A stretch of DNA of 64,000 bases from NCBI GenBank assembly GCA_013285685.1, contig JABDHD010000003.1, positions 1-64,000 of the forward strand, written 5' to 3'. Below the pieces are notes generated by a model. The model did not search any database. It had not been told where the DNA came from and saw only the letters and a list, made by a program, of their open reading frames with translations. Positions within the stretch are counted from its first letter, which is position 1. Each line of letters opens with the position of its first letter. The DNA comes from Bacteroidota bacterium. Its GTDB lineage: Bacteria > Bacteroidota > Bacteroidia > Sphingobacteriales > Sphingobacteriaceae. Positions 8,962-19,464 of the stretch are shown one piece after another. Both the position numbers and the translations under genes were made by a program.

Positions 8962-11370
8962 TCACTCGCTGCGCAAACTATCCACCGGGTTAGCAAGCGC
9001 TGCTTTGATCGACTGAAAGCTTATAGTAACAAACGCGATAAGAATGGCCGCGGCGCCGGCAATGCCAAGCAGGTACCAATGAAAGACTACGCGATAGGCA
9101 AAGCCTTCCAGCCATTTGTTCATGGCAAACCAGGCCAGCGGCGAGGCAATAAGGATAGAGATAAACACCAGTTTAATAAAATCCATGGAAAGCATGCCGA
9201 CGATGGTTGAGATGTTGGCGCCCAGCACTTTGCGGATGCCGATCTCCTTGTTGCGCTGCTCGGCGGCGTAAGCGGCGAGTCCGAACAGCCCAAGGCATGC
9301 AATAATGATCGCCAGCGAACTGAACGATATGAACATCGAGCCAAAACGCTGCTCAACGCGGTAGGTGGCGTCGAAATCCTCATCCATAAACGAATAATTG
9401 AACGGCTGACCGGGCGACAAGCCTTTCCATTTACTTTGAATTTTAGACATCAGCCCGGTAAGGTCGGCAGAATGAAGCTTTACGCTGATGGCGCCGTTAT
9501 CCTGCTGATAGATCATGGCCAGCGGGCCAATATTGTCCTTCAGACTGGCAAAGTTAAAATCCTTAACCACGCCGATGATATGGTATTGCTGTAAGCCGTA
9601 ACTGTCGCGATAGACATTTTTATTTAGCGGGTCTAATTGCCCAAATTTCCTCTCGAATGCTTCGTTAACAATCATTCCTGCCGTATCGGATGCCATATCT
9701 TTTGCAAAGTTGCGCCCGTTAGTCAATTTAAGGCCCATGGTATTGATGAAATCCTCATCAACCGACCAAAACTCCGTCAGGATATCTTCTTTGATGTCGA
9801 TCTTTTGGTGCGGGAACAGGCCTGTCTTTAAATCTTCGTCGCCGGTCGGCTGGTAGGATGACATGGTGGCGTTTTGCACATCCGGCAGCTGCTTCAATTC
9901 GTCCTTCAGTATTTTGGCGCGATTGCCCAGCACATTGGTATTTTTTATCACCAGTACCTGGTCGCGGTTAAAGCCGAGGTCTTTATTATGAATATAGTTC
10001 ATCTGGTTATAAATAACCAAAGTACCGACAATAAGGAAAATGGAGATCGAGAACTGGAAAACAACCAGGAAGCTTCTTAAAAATCCACCCTTAAACCCGG
10101 CGGCTATCTTTCCTTTCAGTACCTGTATGGGCTGAAATGACGACAAGTACAAGGCCGGGTATGATCCTGCCAGGAAACCAACCATTAAAATAATGACAAC
10201 GAGCGAAGGTATAAGCCATGCAAAGGTTTGCGGATTGATGGTTAATTGCTTATCGGCCATTTGGTTAAACGCGGGCAGTAAGGCCCATGCCATTACCACC
10301 GCGATGATGGCGGATGCCAGCGTAACCAAAACCGATTCGGTTAAGAACTGTGCCACCAGGTACTTACGCGGCGAACCCAATACCTTGCGCACGCCCACCT
10401 CCTTGGCCCTGTTAGCTGAGCGGGCGGTAGACAAATTCATAAAATTTACACAGGCGATTAGCAAAATAAATATCGCCACAAGTGAAAAAATATAGATGTA
10501 CTGAATATTGCCCTCTTTTTCCAAAGGGTATTGTGCTTCAGAATCCTTCAGGTGAATATTCAGTAGTGGGGTTAAAGTGATGCGCAAATGGTTATCACCT
10601 GTTGTCCATGTAGAGGGATTAAATGAGTTTTTTATGTCGATGCCGGTCAGCTGATTTTCCAGGTTTTTAACATCTGTACCTGGTTTCAGCAATAAATATT
10701 GATGCAGCCCGGCATAACCCCAGCCGGTTGCTTTATATTCAGCGGTCGTGGAAAACGACACGAAGAAATCATAATGAAAATGCGATTGCTGGGGTATGTC
10801 TTTTATCACGCCGGTAACTTTTAATGGGTGAGTGTCGTCCAGCGTAAGGGTCTGCCCTACTGCGTCAGCCTTGCCAAAATACCGTAACGCCGTGCTTTCG
10901 GTAATTACTACTGTACCCGGCTCATCCAGCGCGTGCGTGGGCGTTCCGTGGATCATAGGCAGCGTAAATACGTCAAATATGGACGATTCGGTAAAAACCA
11001 CCTTCTTTTCCAACAAATCGCTGCTACCTTTTTTAAAGTAGAACTTTGAAGGCGTGAGGAATAGTCCATCAAAGTTAATCAGCCTCGCTACTTTCTCCAC
11101 CTGCGGAAAACGGCTTTGCAGTATTTCCTTCCAGGGTTTTTCGGATGTGGCGTAAATACCCGCATTGCCGTTTAATTTAGCATCGACCCCCATGCGGTAA
11201 ATGCGGTCAGCTTTGGTATTATATTGATCGTAATTTAATTCGTCGACCACATAAAATACAATCAGCAAACAAGTTGCCAGCCCTACCGAAAGGCCCAAAA
11301 CATTAAGAAACGTGAAGCCCTTGTTTTTTGACAGGCTGCGGTAAGCGGTTTTGATGTAGTTGCGTATCAT
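8962..11370 (-). CDS. FtsX/MacB-type ABC permease P2
   Basis: 802 residues with the same architecture as P1: N-terminal TM (GFTFLNVLGLSVGLATCLLI), MacB-like periplasmic domain, FtsX block with RAKEVGVRKVLGSPRK, second periplasmic domain, and C-terminal FtsX block (FGLAAYAAEQRNKEIGIRKVLG) ending NPVDSLRSE. P1, P2 and P7 form the most similar subgroup. The gene follows P3 in the same direction with a 91-base gap, so it is probably co-transcribed with P3. The gap is a low-complexity stretch (GTGAATTAGTGAGTTAG and related words). Permeases of this kind usually work with a LolD/MacB-like ATPase and a fusion protein in export of small molecules or lipoproteins; the substrate is unknown here. Confidence 0.9.
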   Translation of the reverse strand: MIRNYIKTAYRSLSKNKGFTFLNVLGLSVGLATCLLIVFYVVDELNYDQYNTKADRIYRMGVDAKLNGNAGIYATSEKPWKEILQSRFPQVEKVARLINFDGLFLTPSKFYFKKGSSDLLEKKVVFTESSIFDVFTLPMIHGTPTHALDEPGTVVITESTALRYFGKADAVGQTLTLDDTHPLKVTGVIKDIPQQSHFHYDFFVSFSTTAEYKATGWGYAGLHQYLLLKPGTDVKNLENQLTGIDIKNSFNPSTWTTGDNHLRITLTPLLNIHLKDSEAQYPLEKEGNIQYIYIFSLVAIFILLIACVNFMNLSTARSANRAKEVGVRKVLGSPRKYLVAQFLTESVLVTLASAIIAVVMAWALLPAFNQMADKQLTINPQTFAWLIPSLVVIILMVGFLAGSYPALYLSSFQPIQVLKGKIAAGFKGGFLRSFLVVFQFSISIFLIVGTLVIYNQMNYIHNKDLGFNRDQVLVIKNTNVLGNRAKILKDELKQLPDVQNATMSSYQPTGDEDLKTGLFPHQKIDIKEDILTEFWSVDEDFINTMGLKLTNGRNFAKDMASDTAGMIVNEAFERKFGQLDPLNKNVYRDSYGLQQYHIIGVVKDFNFASLKDNIGPLAMIYQQDNGAISVKLHSADLTGLMSKIQSKWKGLSPGQPFNYSFMDEDFDATYRVEQRFGSMFISFSSLAIIIACLGLFGLAAYAAEQRNKEIGIRKVLGANISTIVGMLSMDFIKLVFISILIASPLAWFAMNKWLEGFAYRVVFHWYLLGIAGAAAILIAFVTISFQSIKAALANPVDSLRSE

Positions 11371-11461
11371 AGGGGAGGCAATTAGTGAATTAGTGAGTTA
11401 GCGAGTTTTGAATTATTGAATGTTGAATTATTAAATTATTGAATATTTAACTGCCAACTGC

Positions 11462-13912
11462 TTACTCGCTGCGGAGGCTCTTCACCGGGTTCGAAGACGC
11501 CGCTTTTAAGGCCTGGAAACTGATCGTCGCCAGGGCGACGAAAACCGCCGACAGCGCAGCCAATCCGAATATCCACCAGCTAAGCACGGTGCGGTAGGCA
11601 AATCCCTGCAGCCAATTATGCAAAATCAGCCAGGCAAACAGGCCGCCTATAACGCTTGCAATTCCTACCAGCTTCACAAAATCTTTTGAAAGCAGCAGCA
11701 CGATATTTGAAACCGATGCGCCCAGTACTTTACGTACGCCGATCTCCTTTGTGCGCTGGAGGGTTGCAAATAGCGACAAACCCAGCAAACCCAGACAGGC
11801 AATAAATATGGCGAAACCTCCGAAGATGCTGAAGGCTTTGCCAAACAGTTCGTCGTTTTTGTACTGGTCGTTAAATTGCTGATCTAAAAAGGCGTAGTCG
11901 AACAAATTGCCGGGGAAAAAGCTTTGGTATTTTTCCTTTATCTGCGCCAGGGTTTGCGCCACGTTTTTGGTATCCATTTTTATCGATATCTGGCTCTGGA
12001 TATTCACAGCCGGTTGCAGGAAAGTTGGCTCAATAGCGTAGCGCAATGATTTTTGGTGATAATCGGCCACCACGCCAACGATCGTCCATTTTTTATTCCC
12101 GTTCAGCATGATGTGGCCTAGCGCGGCTTGCGGCGTTTTATATCCCAGCGTGGTTACTGCATTTTGGTTCAGGATGATATTATTGAGTTTGTTAAAATCA
12201 GGGCTATAATCTGTTGGTTCAAACTCCCGTCCGGCAATTAGCTGCATACCGTAAGTTTTGGTAAAGTCCTTGCTAACGCCATCAAATCGCATGGTATAGT
12301 GCGTATTCGGATCACCTTCCTGCGCGCGGATATTAAAATTGCGCCCCATTTCGTTACCCGGCACCCAATAGGATGTGGCGGCATTTTTTACGCCGGGTAT
12401 CTGGTCCATTTCAGCCACCAGCGCGTTGGTACGGCTAACAAAAGTGGTATCCTGTTTAACAAGCACCGGTCCGCTCACCAGCAGCACCTGGTTGATATTT
12501 ACACCCAGCTTCTGCGCGTTCATAAACTTTATCTGTTTATAAACCACGAACGAGCCAATAATAAGCACTACGGTAATAGCAAACTGGCCTATCACCAGGC
12601 CTTTGCGCAAAATGGCGCCCCTCTTTGAACTGCTGAACCTGCCCTTCAAAACCAATATCGGTTTGAATGACGACAAAACAAACGCCGGATAAAAGCCCGA
12701 TACAAAAATGCCGGTTAAAACAACCACCACCAGCCCAATACTGATGACGTAGCCGCCCAGGCCTTTCATAAATAGGTACGATAATCCCAAATGATTGGAT
12801 ATCAATGTATTAAAAAAGCCCTGGAAAAAGCCCACCAATACCAGCGCCAGGCCAAGGGCCATCAGGTTAACCAGGAACGATTCGGTAAGAAACTGCCTGA
12901 TCAGCTGCCCCTGCGTAGCGCCGGTTACTTTGCGCACACCCACCTCTTTTGCCCGTTCAACCGAGCGCGCCGTGGCCAGGTTGATGTAATTTACCCAGGC
13001 AATGCCAATGATAAATAAGGCGATGATGAGCAAACCCCAAACTACCGTTTTACTGCCAGTCGTCGCAATCTCATACTCGGTATCCGAGTACAAATGCGCA
13101 TCGAGCAGGGGCTGCAGGTAAAACTTCTCCACGCTGCCCGATATCTTGTTGCCCTGGAAATGCCTTTGGCTAAAAGCGGCCAGTTTTGCGTCGAACGCCG
13201 CCACGTCGGTTCCGTCTTTTAGCTGCACATAATGCCAGTAGTCCGAATCGGTAAAATCGTAGTCGGCTTGCTTATTGCCAAAGCTTCGATAAAGGGAGGG
13301 GTACGACTCCAGGGCGTCGAATTTCAGCAAAGAGTTTTCCGGAATATCAGCCAATATCCCGGTTATTTTAAACGGGATGGAGTCCTGCCCGATGATGACC
13401 GGCTTGCCGACATACTGGCTAAAGTCATCGCCTTTAAATATTTTGCGGGCAAGCTTAGCCGACAAAAGCACGGTACGCGCCTCGGTTAACGCATTTTTTT
13501 TATCGCCTGTGAGCAGCGGGTACGAGAACATGGAAAGAAATGAATTGTCCACAAATAATACGGGCACCTTAGGTATTTTCTGCTCCTTGTAAATAAATAT
13601 CTGCTGCCCGCCCGGTACAAGCCGGGTATGATTAACCAATTCCGGGTAATCATCCTGCATGGCTTTGCCGATTGCCGAATAAGTAATGGTGCCATGTTGT
13701 ATTAGCTTGCCATTTTGATACCTGTCATTAATAACCCGGTAAATATTCTTCGCGTTTTTGTTAAAATGATCGTAGCTCAGCTCAAAATTTACATATTGTA
13801 AAATGAGCAGGCAAGCCGCCATACCCAGCGAAAGCCCGAGGATGTTGATCAGGGAAAAAACTTTGTTTTTCCATAAGTTCCGCCATGCGGTTTTAAAATA
13901 GCTCTTTATCAT
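11462..13912 (-). CDS. FtsX/MacB-type ABC permease P3
   Basis: 816 residues. TM1 (VFSLINILGLSLGMAACLLI), MacB-like periplasmic domain, FtsX block with RAKEVGVRKVTGATQG, second periplasmic domain, and C-terminal block GLSLFATLQRTKEIGVRKVLG, ending NPVKSLRSE. The sequence is of a different subgroup from P1, P2 and P7. Its upstream region (13913-14183) carries a -24/-12-like sequence and the 32-nt element, so it probably heads a P3-P2 transcription unit. That leader is clearly paralogous to the one before P4. It contains all features expected of a working permease. Confidence 0.9.
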   Translation of the reverse strand: MIKSYFKTAWRNLWKNKVFSLINILGLSLGMAACLLILQYVNFELSYDHFNKNAKNIYRVINDRYQNGKLIQHGTITYSAIGKAMQDDYPELVNHTRLVPGGQQIFIYKEQKIPKVPVLFVDNSFLSMFSYPLLTGDKKNALTEARTVLLSAKLARKIFKGDDFSQYVGKPVIIGQDSIPFKITGILADIPENSLLKFDALESYPSLYRSFGNKQADYDFTDSDYWHYVQLKDGTDVAAFDAKLAAFSQRHFQGNKISGSVEKFYLQPLLDAHLYSDTEYEIATTGSKTVVWGLLIIALFIIGIAWVNYINLATARSVERAKEVGVRKVTGATQGQLIRQFLTESFLVNLMALGLALVLVGFFQGFFNTLISNHLGLSYLFMKGLGGYVISIGLVVVVLTGIFVSGFYPAFVLSSFKPILVLKGRFSSSKRGAILRKGLVIGQFAITVVLIIGSFVVYKQIKFMNAQKLGVNINQVLLVSGPVLVKQDTTFVSRTNALVAEMDQIPGVKNAATSYWVPGNEMGRNFNIRAQEGDPNTHYTMRFDGVSKDFTKTYGMQLIAGREFEPTDYSPDFNKLNNIILNQNAVTTLGYKTPQAALGHIMLNGNKKWTIVGVVADYHQKSLRYAIEPTFLQPAVNIQSQISIKMDTKNVAQTLAQIKEKYQSFFPGNLFDYAFLDQQFNDQYKNDELFGKAFSIFGGFAIFIACLGLLGLSLFATLQRTKEIGVRKVLGASVSNIVLLLSKDFVKLVGIASVIGGLFAWLILHNWLQGFAYRTVLSWWIFGLAALSAVFVALATISFQALKAASSNPVKSLRSE

Positions 13913-14010
13913 TTTTTTTTGATTTCACCGATTTTTGCATGATTTCACCGATTAATACAATATTTAATAATCTGAGGCTTTCAATTGCCACAGTTACTTG
14001 ACCAAATCTC

Positions 14011-14026
14011 CCAATACAAATACCAA
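14011..14026 (-). promoter_or_regulatory. Sigma-54-like -24/-12 sequence before P3
   Basis: Read on the minus strand: TTGGTATTTGTATTGG, compared with the sigma-54 consensus TTGGCAC-N5-TTGC. The GG dinucleotide and TTG spacing fit; the -12 element has GG in place of GC. It lies about 100 bases before the P3 start codon. The assignment is an inference supported by the sigma-54 activator encoded at 27966-29318 and by a matching sequence before P4. Confidence 0.5.
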
Positions 14027-14078
14027 ACAATTATCGTATTGTAAATCAATTACTTAAAAAGATAGTTAAACTCCTAAT

Positions 14079-14110
14079 GCGTTCGTTTTTGATACAGTGG
14101 GTGTGCGGAT
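14079..14110. promoter_or_regulatory. Conserved 32-nt element, copy A
   Basis: Plus-strand sequence begins GCGTTCGTTTTTGATACAG and ends GTGTGCGGAT. Near-identical elements occur at 16831-16862 and, more diverged, at 27461-27492, each 53-55 bases from the GG of a -24-like motif. It is a likely binding site for the sigma-54 response regulator of this cluster (inference). Confidence 0.55.
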
Positions 14111-14183
14111 ATGAGAATGAATGGTTGTTAAGCAGTGGGCAGTTTTAGTTGCTTTTGACTGCCCACTGCAAACTGCTTACTGC

Positions 14184-16659
14184 TTACTCTGACCGCAGGC
14201 TTTTCACCGGGTTTACAATTGCCGCTTTGATGGTTTGGAAGCTTGAAGTAACAACAGCTGCTATCAGCATGACCGCCCCGCTTGCCGCAAATATCCACCA
14301 GCTGATGGTTGTTTTATCCGAATAAGTTTCCATCCATTTGTTCATAGCCAGCCAGGCCAGCGGTGTAACGATTACAAAGGCCAGCAGGATAAGCAATACC
14401 AATTCGGTCGACAGCAGGGTGACTATCTGTGTAACCGATGCGCCGAGCACTTTGCGTACGCCGATCTCCTTGGTACGCTGGCTGGTGGTGTAAATAGCCA
14501 AACCTAACAGCCCAAGGCAGCTGATGAGTATCGATAATCCGGTTGCCCAGGTTAACAGCGTGGATGTATTTTGCTCCTGCCCGTAAAACTGCGCTATGGA
14601 TTTATCATAAAACTGGTAGTTGAAATCGTCGTCGGGATAGCTTTCCTTCCAGATTTTTCCCATGGCGGCAATGGTTTTATTCCAGTCGCCTGCGGTGATT
14701 TCTGGTTTTAAGGCTATATGGAAGGTCCCTGTTTGATAAGTATCATTGGCGCCGCTTGCCAAAATGGCCAACGGATTTATAGGCGATTGCAGCGAATGTG
14801 CGTAAAAATCGCCGATAACGCCGATGATACGCACATTTTTCAAGCCATTGAATTTCTCGAGCTGTTTGCCCACGGCGTCATTCGGATTAGTAAAACCAAG
14901 TATCCTGGCGTACTTTTCATTAATCGCAAGCCCGGTTGTAGAATCACCTGCCTGGATATTACGTCCGGCCAGTATCTTGATTTTATACAGCTTGATATAA
15001 TTTTCATCGGCGTACTTTACCTCAACTTCCGTGCTTAGGTCTTTTTTGCCGTCCTTATAGGTGGCTAACGTGGTGTTGGTTGAGCCCGAAGACGGCGCTG
15101 CAGTACCAACGCTCAACATTTCGATGCCCGGCAAGGCCCGCAGTTTGTTTGCCAATACCCTATTGGTAGTCAACTTACGATGTTTCCAGGGAGAATCGAT
15201 GAATACAATTGCGTCCTTTTTAAAACCAAGGTCCTTATGCAGCGCATAGTAAATTTGCTTGCTTACGAGCACCGTAGCCATGATGAAAAATTGTGCGATC
15301 ACAAATTGCGATACCGTGAGCGATTTGCGCATCCATGCATTGCGGGTTTTATGGCTATTGCTTTGCGCCTGGTTTTTAAGCACCAGCACCGGTTTATAGC
15401 CTGACAGCATGAGTGCAGGATAAAAACCCGACAACACGCTGACGATCACCGTTAAACCAAAAAGGAACAGGAAGATGCCAGGCTGATGGATAAAATCGGC
15501 TTTAACTCCGGACGCGATAAAATCTGAAAACAGCTTTAAGATTACAGGTGTTAAAGCAACCGAAATGATTACGGCTATAAGGGTGATCAGGAATGTCTCG
15601 CTCAAAAATTGTATAACCAATTGCGCGCGGCTGCTGCCCATCGTTTTGCGTATGCCGATCTCTTTGGCCCGCTGCGTGGCCTGCGCGGTTGTTAAATTGA
15701 TAAAGTTGATACAGCCCAATATCAACAAAAAGCCCGCAACTGCCAGCAGCAGGTACAGCCTTGTTTTGTTGGCCGGGCCGCTGTAATCAAAAGTGCCATA
15801 TTTTTGGTCGAAATGAATATCCTTTAAGGGCTGAACGGTAAACGAACGGGAACTTCCACGTTTGATCTCATCGGCGCTTGGCGGAGATTTCTTTTTTAAC
15901 AGGGTATTAACCTGCCGCTCGATGTTTGCGGCCGATGTATGCGGGGCCAGTTTAATAAATACTTCTGATGCGGAATTGGTACTATTCCATTGGTCAAGCT
16001 GCAAATTGTTGCCCAGAGCTGTTTTGGGCGCAGCCGAACTGAACGAAATAAAATCGTGGCACGAAAAATCGGTATTCTGCGTAATAGTTTGCACAATACC
16101 TGTTACCGTCGTCTTCAGCGTATCGTAGGTTACCACTTTGCCAATCATCTGGTCGTACGAGAGCGTGGGAAAATAAAGCTTTGCCTGGTCAGACGTAAGC
16201 ACAACGTGATAAGGCGCGTCCAGCGCGGTGGTGGAAGATCCGGCGAGCCATTTATATTGAAATATTTTAAAATAGTTTTGGTCGGCCAGCGTTACATGAT
16301 CAACTCCCTTAAATTTTTTCGGCTGGTTATTTTTGCCGGTAACTGTTACATCCGTGCCCAGTGTATATAAGGGTGCTGTCAGTTCAACACCAGTAACGTC
16401 ACTTTTAATCGCTCCTGCAAGCGGGCCGCAAACCCCATAGCTATAGCTTGGATTGCCCTGGAACGAATAATTGCTCACTACCCGGTAAATACGGTCGCTA
16501 TCCTTGTGAAATTGGTCAAATGTAAAATCATAGTGGACAATCAGATAAATTACCAGCGATGCGCTGATCCCGATTGGAAAGGCCGATAATGTTGATGAAG
16601 GTAAAAAGCTTGTGCTTCCAAAACCCCCGGAGTGCGATTTTAAAATAGTTCTTTATCAT
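14184..16659 (-). pseudogene. FtsX/MacB-type permease P4, frameshifted near its start
   Basis: Reading from the ATG at 16659 gives MIKNYFKIALRGFWKHK and then ...FINIIGLS, after which the frame breaks. Skipping one base at about 16574-16576 restores IGISASLVIYLIVHYDFTF and the rest of a full-length permease to the family tail NPVKSLRSE at 14184. The span is 2476 bases, one more than a multiple of three, and the corrected product would be about 824 residues. The downstream frame could start at a GTG (16478), but it would lack TM1. The break is not in a homopolymer run, so a real single-base insertion is plausible, though an assembly error cannot be excluded. The remaining sequence has no stops and keeps both KE-G-RK motifs, so the lesion is recent. 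Its upstream region carries the cluster's regulatory elements. Confidence 0.85.
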
Positions 16660-16763
16660 TTTTTTTGGATTTCACCGATTTTAGGTTGATTTCACCGATT
16701 AATAAATTGTTTGATAATATAAAATTGCCAACCGCCACTGCCAAGCGCTACGAAGGTGGCCTT

Positions 16764-16779
16764 CCAATATAGATACCAA
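16764..16779 (-). promoter_or_regulatory. Sigma-54-like -24/-12 sequence before P4
   Basis: Minus-strand reading TTGGTATCTATATTGG, with the same layout as the sequence before P3. It lies about 105 bases before the P4 start. The surrounding block (ATACCAAACAATTATC on the plus strand) is also shared with the P3 leader, so part of the conservation may simply reflect duplication. Confidence 0.5.
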
Positions 16780-16830
16780 ACAATTATCTTATTGTATATC
16801 AGTAAGTTAATATCTTTATGAACTACGAAA

Positions 16831-16862
16831 CTGTTCGTTTTTGATACAACGAGTGTGCGGAT
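16831..16862. promoter_or_regulatory. Conserved 32-nt element, copy B
   Basis: Plus-strand sequence starts CTGTTCGTTTTTGATACAAC and ends GTGTGCGGAT, nearly the same as copy A. It is 54 bases from the GG of the -24-like motif before P4, against 55 for copy A. Possible enhancer-type activator site (inference). Confidence 0.55.
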
Positions 16863-16953
16863 ACGGAAGCGCGTTGGTGTGATAACCTTTGGGCACGCGA
16901 TTTTTCAATGCCCCCAACACTAGCTGCCACTGCTACTGCTACTGCTACTCCTA

Positions 16954-19323
16954 CTACTCCGACCTCAGACTCTTCACCGGGTTGGCCAGCGCCGCTTTCA
17001 GCGCCTGGAAACCGACGGTTAATATGGTAATCAGGATGACTACACCGCAGGCTATTAAAAATACCAGCGGGCCAATGGTAATGCGGTAAGCAAAACCGCT
17101 GAGCCATTGGTTCATCATATACCACGACAACGGGAATGCGATCACCAAGGCGATGACTACCAGCTTCAAAAAATCTTTGGTGAGCATAAGGGCCAGTCCG
17201 TTTACCGATGCGCCGATTACCTTGCGTATGCCGATCTCTTTTTGCCGTTTTTGAGCGGTGAAAGCCACCAGCCCGAACAGGCCGAGGCAGGAAATGATGA
17301 TTGCAAGTACCGAAAAATATTCGGAGAGCGTAGAAATCCTTGCCTCGGTTTCATATTGTTTTTGGTAAGCCGCATCCAAAAAATCATACATAAAGGGAAA
17401 ACCGGCGTTAAAGGTTTCGTACAATCGCTGTACTTGTCCGATGGTTTCTTTTTGATCGCCGGGCTTTATCCTGACGATTATTTTGTACCATGGGCTTGCG
17501 CCCTGCGCCAATAGTATAAATGCCGGCTTAACAGCTTCGTGCAGCGATTCGAAATGAAAGTCTTTAACAATACCGATAACCTGGACTTTTTGGCCCATAA
17601 CATTGATGTTTTTTCCGATGGGATCCTTCAAACCCATTGCTTTTATTGCAGTTTCGTTGAGAATAACTTTGTTGCCCTCATCGCCAAAGTTTTGGTAGAA
17701 CGAACGGCCGGCAGCCATTTGCATGCCCAGCGTTTCGATAAAGTTGTAGCCTCCGCCAAAGCCTTCGAAATAGGTATTTTGCTGATTATTGCCATCCCAG
17801 CTAACGCCGGCGGTGCCAAAATTGCGGCCAACTAAGTTATGGGTGGTATAACTTGCATTTACCACGCCGGGAATGTTTTTGAGCGCTGCTACAAACTGAT
17901 CTTCCTTGCCCATCAGGTTCCCTTCAGAGCCAAACCTTATAATATTGTCTTTATTATAACCCGGTTTTGTCGACTGTATATATTGTATTTGCCTGTACAC
18001 TACCAGCACGGCAACAATAAGCATAACTGATATGGTAAATTGAAATACCACCAACCCCTTGCGTGCGATGACATCCGAAAAAGATGCAATGAATTTGCCC
18101 TTAAGTATGGCTAAAGGCTTGAATTTTGAAAGGTATAGTGCGGGGTAACTTCCGGATGCCAAACCTGTAAACAGCGCAATGCCGGTTAAGGTCAACAGCA
18201 ATGGCACATCAAAATGCAGGTGGATATTCTTGCATGTCAACTGGTTAAACTGCGGCAGCAACAGCCATGCAATACCCACAGCAATAAGGGTGGTGAGGAT
18301 GGCCATTAACGTAGACTCGGAAAGAAACTGGATGATTAATTGCCTGCGTTCCGCCCCGAGTACTTTTTTAACCCCTACTTCTTTCATGCGCCCGGAGGCC
18401 TTTGCTGTCGACAGGTTCATAAAGTTGATACAGGCAATGATCAGAATAAATACAGCTACCAGCGAAAACAGCCGCACATATTCGGCCCTGCCGCCCACCC
18501 TTGAGCCGTGGTTGAACGTATTTTGCAGGTAATTGTCGGAAAAACGCATGGCAAAAGCGGTGCGGTTGGTATCGGTGGTGTTTTTGGTAATTAAATTGGC
18601 GATGCTTTTGTTGAAGCTGTTCACATCAATGCCCGGCTTTAACATAACAAAGTTATGCGGGCCGCCGTTGCCCCAGGTTTTAACCCAGCTTTGGCCCGGA
18701 ACGTCCTCGGCAAGGTGGTCGAACGATTGTACGTAGTCAAACTGCTGCGAAGAATTTGCAGGTACTTCAAAGACCCCCGAAACAAAGGAAATTTTATCCT
18801 GCTGTATCTTGATCCCCCTGCCAATTACGTTTTCGGTAGTGCCAAACAACCGCCTTGCAAGGTCGGCGCTAATTACGATCGAGCTTTTTAAGCCGAGGAC
18901 ACTGCTTCTATCACCCGAGAGGAGTTTGAACGAAAAGATATTAAAATAATCCTTACCTGCATACATGCCGGATGCCTTAATATTTTTATCGCCAACGGTA
19001 AGCGTATTCTTCGGGAACCAATCCGGCGGGGCTACCGATGCCGCATACTGCACCATATTGCTTTGCACTTTTAAGGCATAACTCACCATGCCCGATGACT
19101 CATCGGTGAGCCCCTGGCTGCCACTGTTTTTACGGTGTTCCATTACCTGGTAAATCCGGTTGTCGTTGTCAAAGAATTTGTCGTAGCTCATTTCATCATG
19201 AACCCACAGGTAAATCAACAGCGTGCAGGCAATCCCTGCGGACAGCCCAAGCACATTTAAAAAGGTAAACTGTTTATCCTTTTTAAGGTTGCGAAATGCG
19301 ATTTTGATGTAATTACGTATCAT
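16954..19323 (-). CDS. FtsX/MacB-type ABC permease P5
   Basis: 789 residues. TM1 (FTFLNVLGLSAGIACTLLIY), MacB-like domain, FtsX block with RMKEVGVKKVLGAERR, second periplasmic domain, C-terminal block GLVAFTAQKRQKEIGIRKVIG, ending NPVKSLRSE. It forms its own sequence subgroup within the array. It lies 141 bases downstream of P6 in the same direction; that gap holds an inverted repeat that may attenuate read-through. Just after its stop codon is a short low-complexity run (CTGCTA repeats on the plus strand, about 16929-16958). Complete and without obvious damage. Confidence 0.9.
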   Translation of the reverse strand: MIRNYIKIAFRNLKKDKQFTFLNVLGLSAGIACTLLIYLWVHDEMSYDKFFDNDNRIYQVMEHRKNSGSQGLTDESSGMVSYALKVQSNMVQYAASVAPPDWFPKNTLTVGDKNIKASGMYAGKDYFNIFSFKLLSGDRSSVLGLKSSIVISADLARRLFGTTENVIGRGIKIQQDKISFVSGVFEVPANSSQQFDYVQSFDHLAEDVPGQSWVKTWGNGGPHNFVMLKPGIDVNSFNKSIANLITKNTTDTNRTAFAMRFSDNYLQNTFNHGSRVGGRAEYVRLFSLVAVFILIIACINFMNLSTAKASGRMKEVGVKKVLGAERRQLIIQFLSESTLMAILTTLIAVGIAWLLLPQFNQLTCKNIHLHFDVPLLLTLTGIALFTGLASGSYPALYLSKFKPLAILKGKFIASFSDVIARKGLVVFQFTISVMLIVAVLVVYRQIQYIQSTKPGYNKDNIIRFGSEGNLMGKEDQFVAALKNIPGVVNASYTTHNLVGRNFGTAGVSWDGNNQQNTYFEGFGGGYNFIETLGMQMAAGRSFYQNFGDEGNKVILNETAIKAMGLKDPIGKNINVMGQKVQVIGIVKDFHFESLHEAVKPAFILLAQGASPWYKIIVRIKPGDQKETIGQVQRLYETFNAGFPFMYDFLDAAYQKQYETEARISTLSEYFSVLAIIISCLGLFGLVAFTAQKRQKEIGIRKVIGASVNGLALMLTKDFLKLVVIALVIAFPLSWYMMNQWLSGFAYRITIGPLVFLIACGVVILITILTVGFQALKAALANPVKSLRSE

Positions 19324-19377
19324 CTTTGGTTCATTAGTTTACTGGTTCATTAGTTCATTGGTGCCTGTCATTTGTCT

Positions 19378-19456
19378 GAACCTGGATTAAGTTGATTTTT
19401 TTGACTTAGCTACCTGTCGAATCAAAAAAATCAGTTAATCAGGTTAATCCAGGTTC
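19378..19456. repeat. REP-like inverted repeat between P6 and P5
   Basis: Outer arms GAACCTGGATTAA (19378-19390) and TTAATCCAGGTTC (19444-19456) pair perfectly over 13 bases. Inner arms TGATTTTTTTGA (19393-19404) and TCAAAAAAATCA (19422-19433) pair perfectly over 12. It is a dispersed-repeat type element and may also work as a hairpin in the transcript between the two permease genes. Confidence 0.7.
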
Positions 19457-19464
19457 TGACTATT

